Of a stretch of 59,620 nucleotides of DNA, positions 1 through 9,214 are shown piece after piece. The notes beneath the pieces were generated by a model, which was not told the DNA's origin, did not search any database, and saw only the letters and a list, made by a program, of their open reading frames with translations. Source of the DNA: Merdicola sp905200315. GTDB taxonomy: Bacteria; Bacillota; Clostridia; TANB77; CAG-508. Position numbers and translations under genes: made by a program. Position 1 is the stretch's first letter, and the number at the start of each line of letters is the position of its first letter. The stretch covers positions 1-59,620 of the forward strand of contig CABPZP010000009.1 of NCBI GenBank assembly GCA_902461935.1. The letters are read 5' to 3'.

Positions 1-660
1 AATGTTGTTCCTTTTGTTGCTTCATCTGTTTGTATCTCTAACACACACATTCTTAGTTCTTCTTCGTATTGTGCTATTTCTGTTTTATTCTTTGCATTAT
101 TTGCTTTTCCAAATATTCCATTTTCTCCTATTACCATGTTTAGTGTTACACCAGCTAGAATTAATAATACGATTATGGTAATTATTAATGCTACTAATGT
201 GATTGCAGTGTTTGAGGTTGGAAATTTGATGTTGGATTTTTGATTAATTGACGTTATTTTATTTATATGTTTGTTTTTTGCATTCGGGTCGTCGAGGACG
301 CCGACCCCTACAATGTCTGATTCAAATTTTTCAAATGTTTTTAGATTATATTTATTTGGATCTTGCTGGCGGACAGAGGCGTCCGCCCCTACAATGTTTG
401 ATTTGAATTTTTTCTTTTTTACATTTGGGCATTCATTTGTGTAATATTTTTTAATTTTTAAATTTTCTTGCGTTGGCATTGTAGGGGATTGTGCGTCCTT
501 AGGGCGACCCGTTTTTTCATTTTTTCTTTGCAATACAATTTGAGGCATTTTATCAATGTCTCTTTCATTTATTTTATTCTTTCCTTTTCTATTTATTAAA
601 GTATAGCTCTCTCTCTCTCTCTCTCTCTACACTCGCAACGTTTTTAAAGTTTTTGTTCAT
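1..660 (-). CDS. Type-IV-pilin-like protein, 5' part, phase-off frame (runs off window)
   Basis: This is the N-terminal part of a secreted/anchored pilin-like protein, paralogous to the gene at 55309-57474. The ATG at 660 has the same AGAAGGAGATGTA ribosome binding region as the paralogue. The current frame reads through an (AG)11 tract and stops after 23 codons at 589. A second frame is open from just after the tract to position 1. It encodes a leader resembling the paralogue's (SYTLINRKGKNKINERDI versus LYTGILNNKNKKESRDI) and then the helix TAITLVALIITIIVLLILAG typical of clostridial prepilins. Adding one AG unit (12) or losing two (9) joins the two frames. Dispersed palindromic repeats are translated inside the leader, for example IVGADASVR. 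The C-terminal domain lies outside the window. A sequencing slip in the tract is the alternative explanation. Confidence 0.75.
285..315. repeat. Dispersed palindromic repeat, GTCGTCGAGGAC variant
   Basis: A palindrome (GGGTCG...CGACCC) with the family edge CCCTACAATG on the right. It lies inside the pilin-like open frame and is translated as IVGVGVLDDP. Confidence 0.8.
367..397. repeat. Dispersed palindromic repeat, GGACAGAGGCGTCC variant
   Basis: GGCGGAC and GTCCGCC arms flank AGAGGC, with the family edge CCCTACAATG. It is translated in the pilin-like leader as IVGADASVRQQ. Confidence 0.85.
478..512. repeat. Dispersed repeat, opposite orientation, GTGCGTCCTTAGGGCG variant
   Basis: Begins ATTGTAGGGGA and contains GTGCGTCCTTAGGGCGACCC. 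The same variant sits at the equivalent place in the paralogous pilin-like gene at 57242-57276. In the pilin frame it reads TGRPKDAQSP. Confidence 0.75.
607..628. repeat. (CT)11 / (AG)11 microsatellite inside the pilin-like coding start
   Basis: Eleven perfect CT units lie 32 nt after the ATG at 660 on the minus strand. The downstream pilin frame is +1 relative to the start codon, so only unit numbers divisible by three (9, 12) give a full-length product. This is the usual architecture of slipped-strand phase variation. Confidence 0.85.
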
Positions 661-692
661 TTTCTTACATCTCCTTCTTTTGTTTTATTTGT

Positions 693-721
693 TGTGGGCA
701 CAGAGCACTGTGCCCCTACTT
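693..721. repeat. Dispersed palindromic repeat, GGGCACAGAGCACTGTGCCC variant
   Basis: Near-perfect palindrome with the family edge CCCCTACT. It lies between the pilin-like start and the end of the V-ATPase operon. Almost identical to the copy at 59093-59122. Confidence 0.8.
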
Positions 722-815
722 TTAATTTTATGGTATAATTTTACTTTAAACCTTTTAAATATGCAATAGTATTTTGTTCTTTTTTTGATTTATTTTTGCT
801 TTCATTTGTATAATT

Positions 816-1427
816 TTATTTTGTTTTCTTTATTATTTTTAGTCTTGAAAATTCTTCTCTTTCTCTTTCTTCTAGTATGCTTTGTATTTTTTTTATTTTT
901 TCTATGTCTTCTGGAATTATTATATCTTTTAAGGCATTTGATCTCTTTTTTACTTTTTCTACTGCTTTATTTATTCTAAGTATTGTATTTTCTAGTTCTG
1001 CAAGTTCTATTGTTGCTTTTTTTATTTCATTAAAGGTTTCTATTACTTCGTCCACTTGTATGCTTGTATTATAAAGCCCATATTTTAATTCTTTTTGTGG
1101 CTTTTCATATATTATTGATGGAATTTCAACTCCCATAACGGTTTTATATTTTATATCTATTTTTTCATTAAAATCTATCTCTTCTGTAATATTTTTTAAT
1201 TCTTCCATTCCTATGTCTACACTTGCCATTTTTATTTTTTCTATTCCATTTATAAAAAGTTCATTTAGTTTTTCTTTTTTTTCTTTCATTTTTTTTGCGT
1301 ATTTTTCTTTTTCCATTTCTAGAATTATTTTCTTTTTTTCTAATAGGTCATGTCCTTGCATAGATAGATTTAACTTGCTTTTTATTTTCATTAAATTATT
1401 TTTAGTTGGTAATGCTGATGTATCCAT
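816..1427 (-). CDS. atpD: V-type ATP synthase subunit D
   Basis: Central rotor stalk subunit of the V/A-type ATPase, coupling the A3B3 catalytic head to the membrane ring. The 203-residue length is normal for the family. The N-terminus (TKNNLMKIKSKLNLSMQGHD) and long terminal coiled coils around a short middle part match NtpD/AtpD. The start is preceded by an AGAGGT Shine-Dalgarno. It is the last gene of the operon, 13 nt after the subunit B stop. The naming follows the V-type scheme, in which D is the stalk. Confidence 0.93.
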   Translation of the reverse strand: MDTSALPTKNNLMKIKSKLNLSMQGHDLLEKKKIILEMEKEKYAKKMKEKKEKLNELFINGIEKIKMASVDIGMEELKNITEEIDFNEKIDIKYKTVMGVEIPSIIYEKPQKELKYGLYNTSIQVDEVIETFNEIKKATIELAELENTILRINKAVEKVKKRSNALKDIIIPEDIEKIKKIQSILEEREREEFSRLKIIKKTK

Positions 1428-1440
1428 TTTTTGTACCTCT

Positions 1441-2820
1441 TTAATTATTTACACTTATTTTGTCCCATTCTTCTTTAGGTAAAATTTTTAAAACTTCCCA
1501 ACCTAGGTCTAAAGTTTCGTTTATTGTTCTACTTTCTGAATTTTGTTGATTTATAAATTTTTCCTCAAATGCTTTTCCAAATTCTAAATATTTTTTATCT
1601 ATTTCTGATAAATCTGCTTCTCCTAATACTTTTGATAATGCTCGTACTTCTTGTACTTTTGAATATGATGAGAATAATTGGTCTGAAAGTTCTCTGTGGT
1701 CTTTTCTTGTATATTCCTCTCCTATTCCATCTTTCATTAGTCTTGATAATGAATCTAATATATTTATAGGTGGATTTATTCCTTTTTTGTATAAATCTCT
1801 TGAAAGAACAATTTGACCTTCGGTTATATATCCTGTCATATCTGGTATAGGATGTGAAATGTCATCGTTTGGCATAGTTAATATTGGTATTTGTGTAATT
1901 GAACCTTTTCTTCCTTTTATCATTCCTGCTCTTTCATATATAGAGGCTAAATCGCTATATAAATATCCTGGATATCCTTTTCTACTTGGAATTTCGCCCT
2001 TTAGGGTTGATACTTCTCTTAAAGACTCTGCATATGCTGTCATATCTGTTAAAACTACCAATACTTGCATATCTAAATCAAATGCTAAGTATTCTGCACA
2101 TGTAAGTGCAACCTTTGGTGTTAAAATTCTTTCAACTGCAGGATCATTTGATAAGTTTTGGAAAGTAACAACCTTTGAAAGTATGCCATTTTCTTCAAAG
2201 CTTTTTCTAAAAAACTCTGCCGTTTCATATTCTGCTCCCATAAGTCCAAAAACCACCGCAAAATTTTCATCATCTTTAATATTTGCTTGTCTAATTATTC
2301 TTTCTGTTAAATCATTATGATTTATTCCACTACCTGAAAAAATTGGTAACTTTTGTCCTCTTATTAATGTCATTAAACAATCTATGGCAGAAATTCCTGT
2401 TTCTATAAAATTTCTTGGGTATTGTCTAGCTATAGGATTTATTGCTTTCCCTGAAATATTTCTTGAAATGTTTGATTCTATTTCACCTAAGCCATCTATT
2501 GGTTTACCACTTCCATTAAACACTCTTCCTAGCATTTCTTTAGATAATTTAATTTGAAGTGGTTTACCCTCTAACTCTACTTTTACACCCTTTAAGTTCA
2601 TTTCATTAGTACCTTGGTATACCTGAATTACTGTTATGTCTTCATTTAACATTATAACATTACCAATTCTTACTTCTCCATTTTCTAATACAAGTTTTAC
2701 TTGTTCATCAAACGAAATGTTTTCTGGTGTTTTTAAGTATACTAATGGTCCATTAATTTCATCTAAACCAATATATTGAATCTTCAATTTTTTCCCTCTT
2801 CTCTTAAATGTGATTTTCAT
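1441..2820 (-). CDS. atpB: V-type ATP synthase subunit B
   Basis: Non-catalytic nucleotide-binding subunit of the A3B3 head. About 450 residues, with the conserved stretches PIFSGSGINHNDL, GLMGAEYETAEFF and QIPILTMPNDDISHPIPD. The first ATG at 2820 overlaps the subunit A end by 17 nt. A TTG at 2787, 6 nt after an AGAGGG Shine-Dalgarno, gives a protein (LKIQYIGLDEINGPL) that matches the family start better, so I favour TTG 2787. It follows subunit A and precedes subunit D. Confidence 0.94.
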   Translation of the reverse strand: MKITFKRRGKKLKIQYIGLDEINGPLVYLKTPENISFDEQVKLVLENGEVRIGNVIMLNEDITVIQVYQGTNEMNLKGVKVELEGKPLQIKLSKEMLGRVFNGSGKPIDGLGEIESNISRNISGKAINPIARQYPRNFIETGISAIDCLMTLIRGQKLPIFSGSGINHNDLTERIIRQANIKDDENFAVVFGLMGAEYETAEFFRKSFEENGILSKVVTFQNLSNDPAVERILTPKVALTCAEYLAFDLDMQVLVVLTDMTAYAESLREVSTLKGEIPSRKGYPGYLYSDLASIYERAGMIKGRKGSITQIPILTMPNDDISHPIPDMTGYITEGQIVLSRDLYKKGINPPINILDSLSRLMKDGIGEEYTRKDHRELSDQLFSSYSKVQEVRALSKVLGEADLSEIDKKYLEFGKAFEEKFINQQNSESRTINETLDLGWEVLKILPKEEWDKISVNN

Positions 2821-4586
2821 ATGTTTTTTCTAATTCTTTTAGCTTTTCTTTTACACTTTTGTTGAATTTATTAAATTCACTAATTTCATCGTTTTTTATT
2901 ATAAATTTAATTTTTATATACTCTTCAAATATCCCTAATTCTTTAATTTTTGATATTGGTATTCCTTTTTCTATTAGCTTTAATGAATTTTTATAAATTA
3001 ATAATATAGTATTCATCATTTCATATTGTTTTTCTAATGGTACAGATGTATCTATTTCGTTAAATGCACTTTGTTGTAAGAAACCCACTCTAATTGCTTT
3101 TGCTACTTCTAAAACCAATTTTTTTGTATCTGATAGTACATCTTGTCCTACAACTTTTGCTATTTCTAGTAATTCATTTTCCTCTTCTAGTAATTCAACA
3201 ATTTGTTGCCTTATCTCTATAAAGTCCGGATTTACATTTGTTTCGTACCATTCTTGTAAATTATTTATATATTCACTATAGCTTATGTTCCAATCAACTG
3301 CTGGATAATGTCTAGAATAAGCAAGTTCTCTACTCAAGCCCCAGAAAGTATGAACAAATCTTCTTGTATTTTGTGTAACTGGTTCTGAAAAGTCTGAGCC
3401 TTGTGGTGAAACAGCTCCAATTATTGTAACAGAACCTTTTTCTCCATTTGTACTTTCTACAAATCCTGCCCTTCCATAAAATTCTGATAATCTTGAAGGC
3501 AAATATGATGGAAATCCTTCTTCTGCAGGCATTTCTTCAAGTCTTCCAGAAATTTCTCTTAATGCTTCTGCCCATCTTGAGGTTGAATCTGCCATAATAG
3601 CTACATCATACCCCATATCTCTATAATACTCTGCAATTGTAAGCCCAGTATATATTGAGGCTTCTCTTGCTGCAACCGGCATATTAGATGTATTTGCAAT
3701 TAATACTGTTCTTTCCATCAATGGTCTTCCTGTACGTGGGTCTATTAATTTAGGAAATTCCTCTAAAACATCTGTCATTTCATTTCCTCTTTCTCCACAT
3801 CCAATGTAAACTATAATATCTGCATTACTCCATTTTGCAAGTTGATGTTGTAACATTGTTTTGCCTGTTCCAAATCCACCTGGAATCATTGCAGTTCCAC
3901 CTTTTGATATAGGGAATACTGAATCTATAACTCTTTGGCCTGTTGTTAGTAATTGGTTAACTGGTAATCTTTTTTTGTATGGTCTTCCTTTCCTAACTGG
4001 CCATTTTTGGTACATTGTTATTTCTACAATTTCTCCATTGTTTTTTTCTATTTTTGCTATTGTTTCTGTTACTGTATATTCACCTTTTGTTGCAATTTCA
4101 ATAATTTTCCCCTGTATTCCAATTGGCACCATTATTTTGTTTACTATACTTTTTGTTTCTTCAACTTCTCCAATAATTGAGTTTTCTACAACCTCGTTCC
4201 CTTTTTCTACACAAGGCATAAATTTCCATTTTTTTTCTGTATTTATACTTGGTATATTTTCTCCGGCTATTTATAAAATCACCAGAAATATTTCTCAAAC
4301 TTTCTAATGGTCTTTGTATTCCATCAAATATATTTCCTATAATTCCTGGTCCTAAAGTAAGAGAGAGTTGACTTCCTGTTGTTATTACTGGTTCATCAAT
4401 TTTTAGTCCAGTTGTATCTTCATATACTTGTATTGTTGCAATATCTTTTTCTAATTTTATAACTTCACCTAATATTTTTCTATTTCCTACTTTAACCATA
4501 TCGTGCATAGCAAAGTCTGAAACTCCCTTCGCTTTAACTACAGGACCATTTATAGAAATTATTTTTTTTTCGTTCACTACTTTCAT
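2804..4586 (-). CDS. atpA: V-type ATP synthase catalytic subunit A, apparent +1 frameshift at 4265
   Basis: Catalytic subunit of the V/A-ATPase head, which binds and hydrolyses or makes ATP. The Walker A motif GGFGTGKT is intact in the second segment. The gene is split into an N-terminal frame (4586 to about 4266, ending SGDFINS) and a C-terminal frame that continues as GENIPSINTEKKWKFMPC. Removing one C (minus strand, position 4265), directly before a GGA glycine codon, restores a 593-residue protein of normal family length. The break has exactly the same form as those in subunit I, uvrB and trpS. The possible readings are sequencing error, real mutation or programmed frameshift. Confidence 0.93.
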
Positions 4587-4609
4587 CTCCGTTTTCTTTA
4601 TAGCAAATT

Positions 4610-5161
4610 TTATAACTTTTCTTTTAAATAATTAAGTAGGGTGTTATCTACATATATTTTATTTTCTATGCTTTCTAATGTAAATCCACCTATATATTCA
4701 TCTTCTATTTCTTTTAATTGTATATTAGGTAATTTTTCCATTATTTTTAATTTATAACTTTGAAAATCTTTTTTTGTTATGCCAATAATGTCATTGGGTT
4801 TAATCTCATACTTTTCTAAATTTTGTAATAAAAAACTTTCATATTGTGGTGTATTAGTAAATTCTTTTACTTCTTTTTGAGCTTCTTCAAATAATCTTTC
4901 TTGTAGTTTTTCTTTTTCCTTTAATATTTCCTTTTTTGCATTTGTTTCTAGTTCAAATACTTTTGTATTATATTCTTTTTCTACCTTATCTATTTTGTTT
5001 TTTAGCTTTATTTCTGCATTTTTTCTATATTTTGAAATTTCATCTGATATACTCTTTTTTACTTTATTATTAATTTCAGTTTCAATATTATATGCATCGT
5101 TATTTGCATTTTTTATACAATTATCTTTAAATTTTAGCATTTTTTCATCATAATTGTTCAA
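4610..5161 (-). CDS. atpE: V-type ATP synthase subunit E
   Basis: Peripheral stalk subunit that pairs with the G/H-type coiled-coil subunit to hold the catalytic head. The 183 residues have a long charged N-terminal coiled coil (about residues 10-100) and a C-terminal globular part ending DEYIGGFTLES and NTLLNYL, typical of AtpE/NtpE. It lies between F and A, as in other V-ATPase operons. Confidence 0.88.
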   Translation of the reverse strand: MNNYDEKMLKFKDNCIKNANNDAYNIETEINNKVKKSISDEISKYRKNAEIKLKNKIDKVEKEYNTKVFELETNAKKEILKEKEKLQERLFEEAQKEVKEFTNTPQYESFLLQNLEKYEIKPNDIIGITKKDFQSYKLKIMEKLPNIQLKEIEDEYIGGFTLESIENKIYVDNTLLNYLKEKL

Positions 5162-5178
5162 TTTATTTCTCCCTTTCT

Positions 5179-5415
5179 TTAAGGTACATTTACTATAAGT
5201 GGCAAATTATATTCATTACGTATTTTGTTTATTTCTTCTTTGCAAATTTCAAAGATTTTTTCTGTAACAACTATAATACCTATATTTTTATTCTTTAATG
5301 TATTTTCTAAGCATTCGTTTATTTCTTCTTTATTTTTAGCTACAAATGTATTTATTCCCGATAATCTAAATCCTATAGCGGTTTCAATATTATCACTTAT
5401 ACAAATCATTTCCAT
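5179..5415 (-). CDS. atpF: V-type ATP synthase subunit F, short
   Basis: Central-stalk regulatory subunit. At 78 residues it is shorter than the usual ~100. The conserved N-terminal sheet (IETAIGFRLSGI) and IGIIVVTEKI are present, and the protein stops right after LPLIVNVP, where homologues continue into a C-terminal helix. There is no CGG-type break here, so this may be a genuine short form. Operon position between K and E supports the call. Confidence 0.85.
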   Translation of the reverse strand: MEMICISDNIETAIGFRLSGINTFVAKNKEEINECLENTLKNKNIGIIVVTEKIFEICKEEINKIRNEYNLPLIVNVP

Positions 5416-5428
5416 AATATTTTTCCTT

Positions 5429-5767
5429 TTATATTTGATTTAAAATCATTATAGATATAATTAATCCATAAATTGCAATACCTTCTGCTAGTCCAGCAAA
5501 AATAATTGTTTTTCCTAATAAATTCGGATTTTCGCTAATTGCTCCAACCGCACTAGAAGCAACCATTGCAACAGCTATACCAGAACCTATACATGCAAGT
5601 CCTGTGGCTAATGCTGCAGCAATTAATCCTACTCCTTTATTATTTGAAGTTTCTTCTTTAACCACTTGATTATCGTTTACCTCGTTTTCATCTGCAGCAT
5701 ATACGTTTATTGAACATAAACTTACCAAAATTCCTATTAATACAATTATATTTATTATTTTTTTCAT
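5429..5767 (-). CDS. atpK: V-type ATP synthase subunit K (c-ring) with N-terminal signal-like segment
   Basis: Membrane rotor ring subunit carrying the ion. 112 residues. Residues 1-25 look like a signal peptide (hydrophobic core, then VYAADE), followed by an acidic linker to about residue 43 and then one two-helix hairpin. The second helix carries the ion-binding glutamate in FAGLAEGIAIYGL. Many bacterial V-type K subunits are ~155-residue double hairpins; this one is a single hairpin, F-type size, with an extra leader. It lies between I and F. Confidence 0.9.
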   Translation of the reverse strand: MKKIINIIVLIGILVSLCSINVYAADENEVNDNQVVKEETSNNKGVGLIAAALATGLACIGSGIAVAMVASSAVGAISENPNLLGKTIIFAGLAEGIAIYGLIISIMILNQI

Positions 5768-5785
5768 CTTTCTTTTTCCTTTCTA

Positions 5786-7682
5786 TTATTCATTTATTAA
5801 TTTTTTTATTGGAGTATATGGTTTACCATCTCCACTATAAAATCTACTAAATAGTTCGTAATATTCAAGTCTTAAAACTTGAATTGCAACTATTAGACCT
5901 TCTAAAACAATTACAATTACATTTCCTATAATTGCAACTGCAATATTTCCTACACCAGATATCATATTTGCAAGAATATAAACTGCCATACATAAGCCAA
6001 CATGGTTTATTGCAAATGCTGCAAGTCTTACAAAAGATATTGTATTACTTACAAAAGATAATAGTGTTTCTATTAATTCAAAAATTTGCTCTGCTACACT
6101 GCTTTTAGTTTCTTCTTTTTTTCGTGTAACTATTTTTTCTAATTTATCTTTAAATAAAATTACAGTTAACTCAATTAAGCATATTACTATTAAAATATTC
6201 ATTGATACTATTAGTTTTCCTGCAATAAAGTAGTACACAACTGAACCTATTACAGTTAAATAGAATAGCAATCCTGCAATTCCATTCTCGCTAAACACCG
6301 CTTTTTTTACATTTTTATTATTAATGCCATTTTTTATGTTTAAAATTATTGCTAATATAATTAATATAACTCCGAATGCAATTCCAGAAATAAGCATAGT
6401 TGTTATATTTTCCATTGGCTTAACTAATATACTTGGTATTATATCTTCTTTTCCAAACACACTACCATATAAAACTCCAAATATTATTGCAGATATTCCT
6501 CCAGCAACAAATATTGGACCTAAAGATTTTTTCTTTTTTGATAGCCATAAACCAATAAGCATTATTACTGCTCCTTGTCCTACATCTCCAAACATAAATC
6601 CAAACATTATAAATGCTGTTATTGCAACAAATACAGTAGGATCTAATTCTTCGTAGTTTGGCACCCCATACATTTCAACTATCGTTTCGAATTTTTTAAA
6701 TAGCTTATTATTTTTTAAATGTGTTGGGGGATTTGTTGCAACTTCATCGTGATTTTTTATTATATATTTAATTTTCTTTTCTTTCTTTAGCATTGGAAGC
6801 ATTGCCTCCAACTCGTCTTTTGGAATCCATCCGTATTAAATAAAAATCTCCATTTTTATCGTGTGCTAGATATTTTTTTACAAATTCTATTTTAAGGTAT
6901 AACTGTAATTCTCTATAAATTTGTAATAACACTGGTTCATTTTTTCTAATTTCTGCCTCTAATTTATTTCTATCATTTTCTATAAAATTATTATTATCTA
7001 CAATTCCATCTTCAAGTTGTTTTAAAATATTTTTTGGGGTTCCAGAAAAATTTCTATCTATCCATATTCTTTCAAATTTTAATACATTAAAAAAGCTATC
7101 TACTTCTGCCGAATATTCATCTGTTGTAAAATATATTATCCATACATTATCTTTATTCTCATCTAGTTTATACATTATGCAATTCATATTATATATTTCA
7201 TTTTCAATACTTTCGTAATTTTCTTTAGAAAGTTTTCCATACCTAAATCTCATATATTTTAAGTTATATAACTTTTCTAAATTGATATTTAATTTTGTTA
7301 ACTTTTGAAATATTTTTTGATTTTCTTCCATTTTTGTTATTTCTTGTTGCTTTGTTACAACATTATTTGTTATGCTTTCTATTAAATTATTTATATTATT
7401 TATTTTTTCTTCTATTTCATCAATGCTATGCTTTATTTTTATTTTTGAAGTACACTCTTTAGAATATTCTATTCCAAGTTTTTCCATTAATTTTTCAGTA
7501 TTTTTTAAAATTTCTCTTGGTTTTGTATTATATTCAAAATAGGTTAGCTTCCAACTTTTTTCATATACTTTTATTGCGTCTTCTAGTTGCAAACCGCTAT
7601 TTATAATATATTCAATTATAAAATTATTCATTATGTCGCTTTTACCTGTTATGCTTAATAATTTCATTCTTTCTACAGACAC
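5786..7682 (-). CDS. atpI: V-type ATP synthase subunit I (a-type), apparent +1 frameshift at 6833
   Basis: Membrane stator subunit that forms the ion half-channels. The soluble N-terminal half (MSVERMKLLSITGKSD onward, with coiled coils) and the membrane half (six or more helices, with the conserved FVRLAAFAINHVGL helix carrying the essential arginine) are in different frames. Deleting one C at 6833 on the minus strand, immediately before a GGA codon, restores the family motif GWIPKDELEAML and a 631-residue protein of normal length. The break has the same form as in subunit A, uvrB and trpS. Confidence 0.93.
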
Positions 7683-7695
7683 TTTTGTTCATCTC

Positions 7696-8706
7696 CTAAA
7701 TTATTATTTTCTCTTGTATTTTTTGTTTATCTATTTTATATTCAACACCACCAACAATATTTATTATATTTTCTATTTGGTTCTTGTCCATACCGAGATA
7801 TGAAATAATTGTTGAAATATCATATTTTGCTTGTCTAAATGTTTTTTTATATTGATTATACATATATTTTCTAATTAATATTTCTAAATTTTCATTTTCT
7901 GTTTCAAAAATTTCTTTATATTTTGTTTTTTTCAAAAATTCTATAATTTGCTTGTAATCATCGATAGCTATTAATTCGTTTAAACATTTTAAATTATAAT
8001 CTACCTCTATAATATATTTTTTTATTTCTTCTTCTGGCATATTATAATATTTTTTCATTCTATAAATCCATATAATATTTTCTAAATCAATTTTTGTTCC
8101 AATTAATTTTTTAGAACTTTCTGTATTTAGATTATTAAATAAATTTTCGAAATAAAACTTATCTAATTGCATTTCTAGTAAAAAAAGATTCGATTCTTCA
8201 ATGTTATTTGTATCTAAAAAACTGTTTATTATATTTTCAAAAGCTGTTTTCTTTGAATAGATTTTTATTTCGTTAATATTATTTGCTCTTGCAATTCCTT
8301 GCAATTTATTAAATATTTTACTTGTCCATTTATTTATATTATCTATTTTGTTCTGCTCTATTTTTCCATATTTAATTTTCTTTAAGATATCCATAAAAAC
8401 TTTTATCTCGTAATCTAATACACAATTAAATAAAATTTCTTTATCTTTGTTAGACAAATACTTCTCGATTTTTTCTATATCATCTATTAAAATATTATCT
8501 AATTCATTTTCAATTTCTTCTCTACTACTATTATCATCTAAATTTTTCAAATGATAACTTTTTGTTTTTAATATACTGTTTATACTAACTATATTATTTT
8601 GTTTTAATAATTCCTCAAAATCTTTACTATTCAAATTTTTAGCATTCATACCTTTTAATTTTGCTATTAAATTTGGATATTTTAACGAATTAACCAATTT
8701 TAGCAC
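7696..8706 (-). CDS. atpC: V-type ATP synthase subunit C
   Basis: Socket subunit linking the rotor ring to the central stalk (AC39/NtpC family). 336 all-helical residues, normal length. Divergent, but with family features such as NIIWIYRMKKYYNMPEEEIKKY. It overlaps the upstream coiled-coil gene by 17 nt and is followed by subunit I after a short gap, which supports the assignment. Confidence 0.85.
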   Translation of the reverse strand: MLKLVNSLKYPNLIAKLKGMNAKNLNSKDFEELLKQNNIVSINSILKTKSYHLKNLDDNSSREEIENELDNILIDDIEKIEKYLSNKDKEILFNCVLDYEIKVFMDILKKIKYGKIEQNKIDNINKWTSKIFNKLQGIARANNINEIKIYSKKTAFENIINSFLDTNNIEESNLFLLEMQLDKFYFENLFNNLNTESSKKLIGTKIDLENIIWIYRMKKYYNMPEEEIKKYIIEVDYNLKCLNELIAIDDYKQIIEFLKKTKYKEIFETENENLEILIRKYMYNQYKKTFRQAKYDISTIISYLGMDKNQIENIINIVGGVEYKIDKQKIQEKIII

Positions 8707-9010
8707 CTCTTAACTCTTCTTTTATTTCTTGTATTTTTTTATTTCTAGTGCTTTCGTAATTGTTATTTAATTCTTTTATTTTAGACATTTTTTCCGCTTC
8801 TATTTTTTCTACTTCTTTTTCCATTTTTAAATTACATTGCATTTTTTTTATTTGTATTTTTTCCTCTATTTCCTTATCTATATTTTTCTTTTGAATTTGA
8901 ATTTCTTGTTCAATTTTCTCTTCTATATTATTTAATTGATTATTAGCATTATTTAAAATTTCTTTTGCCTTATCATCTATTTCAACAATATTATTTATAA
9001 TTTCATCCAT
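8690..9010 (-). CDS. V-type ATP synthase subunit G/H (peripheral stalk coiled coil)
   Basis: First gene of the operon. 106 residues, almost entirely charged coiled coil (EEKIEQEIQIQKKNIDKEIE), the size and composition of the H/G stalk partner of subunit E. Assignment rests on length, composition and operon position, because sequence conservation in this family is low. Confidence 0.78.
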   Translation of the reverse strand: MDEIINNIVEIDDKAKEILNNANNQLNNIEEKIEQEIQIQKKNIDKEIEEKIQIKKMQCNLKMEKEVEKIEAEKMSKIKELNNNYESTRNKKIQEIKEELRGAKIG

Positions 9011-9041
9011 AATTTACATTTCTTTCCTTTGTTTTTTTGTT

Positions 9042-9047
9042 ATTATA
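9042..9047 (-). promoter_or_regulatory. Candidate -10 of the V-ATPase operon promoter
   Basis: TATAAT on the minus strand, about 32 nt before the first operon gene. The -35 upstream is weak (TTGTAT-like), so only the -10 is convincing. Confidence 0.4.
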
Positions 9048-9110
9048 TCACAAATTATTTTATATAATACAATTGTAACAAAAATGTAATATTTTTTTAT
9101 ATACAAAAAT

Positions 9111-9135
9111 GCACTAACTTAATTTAAGTTAGTGC
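9111..9135. promoter_or_regulatory. 25-nt inverted repeat between divergent V-ATPase operon and uvrB
   Basis: GCACTAACTTAA and its exact complement are separated by one base. On the minus strand it is followed by ATTTTTG, so it could terminate leftward transcripts. Its place between two divergent promoters also fits an operator. Confidence 0.5.
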
Positions 9136-9155
9136 ACCAATTTTAGTTAACATTT

Positions 9156-9184
9156 TTGATAATTTTTCTATTTTATGATAATAT
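9156..9184 (+). promoter_or_regulatory. Promoter of uvrB
   Basis: TTGATA (9156-9161), a 17-nt spacer and TAATAT (9179-9184), about 30 nt before the uvrB start, with a GGGAG ribosome binding site in between. Confidence 0.55.
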
Positions 9185-9214
9185 AAGTAATATAATTTAT
9201 ATAGGGAGAAAATT

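Noticed and set aside
4161..4586. Separate short protein for the N-terminal part of V-ATPase A
   Set aside because: It lacks the catalytic half, and the other frame continues the family sequence exactly; one gene with a +1 break is the better reading.
5179..5415. Subunit F frameshift of the CGG type
   Set aside because: No CGG lies near its end and no other frame continues the family sequence.
9111..9135. Terminator of uvrB
   Set aside because: It lies upstream of uvrB, which reads away from it.
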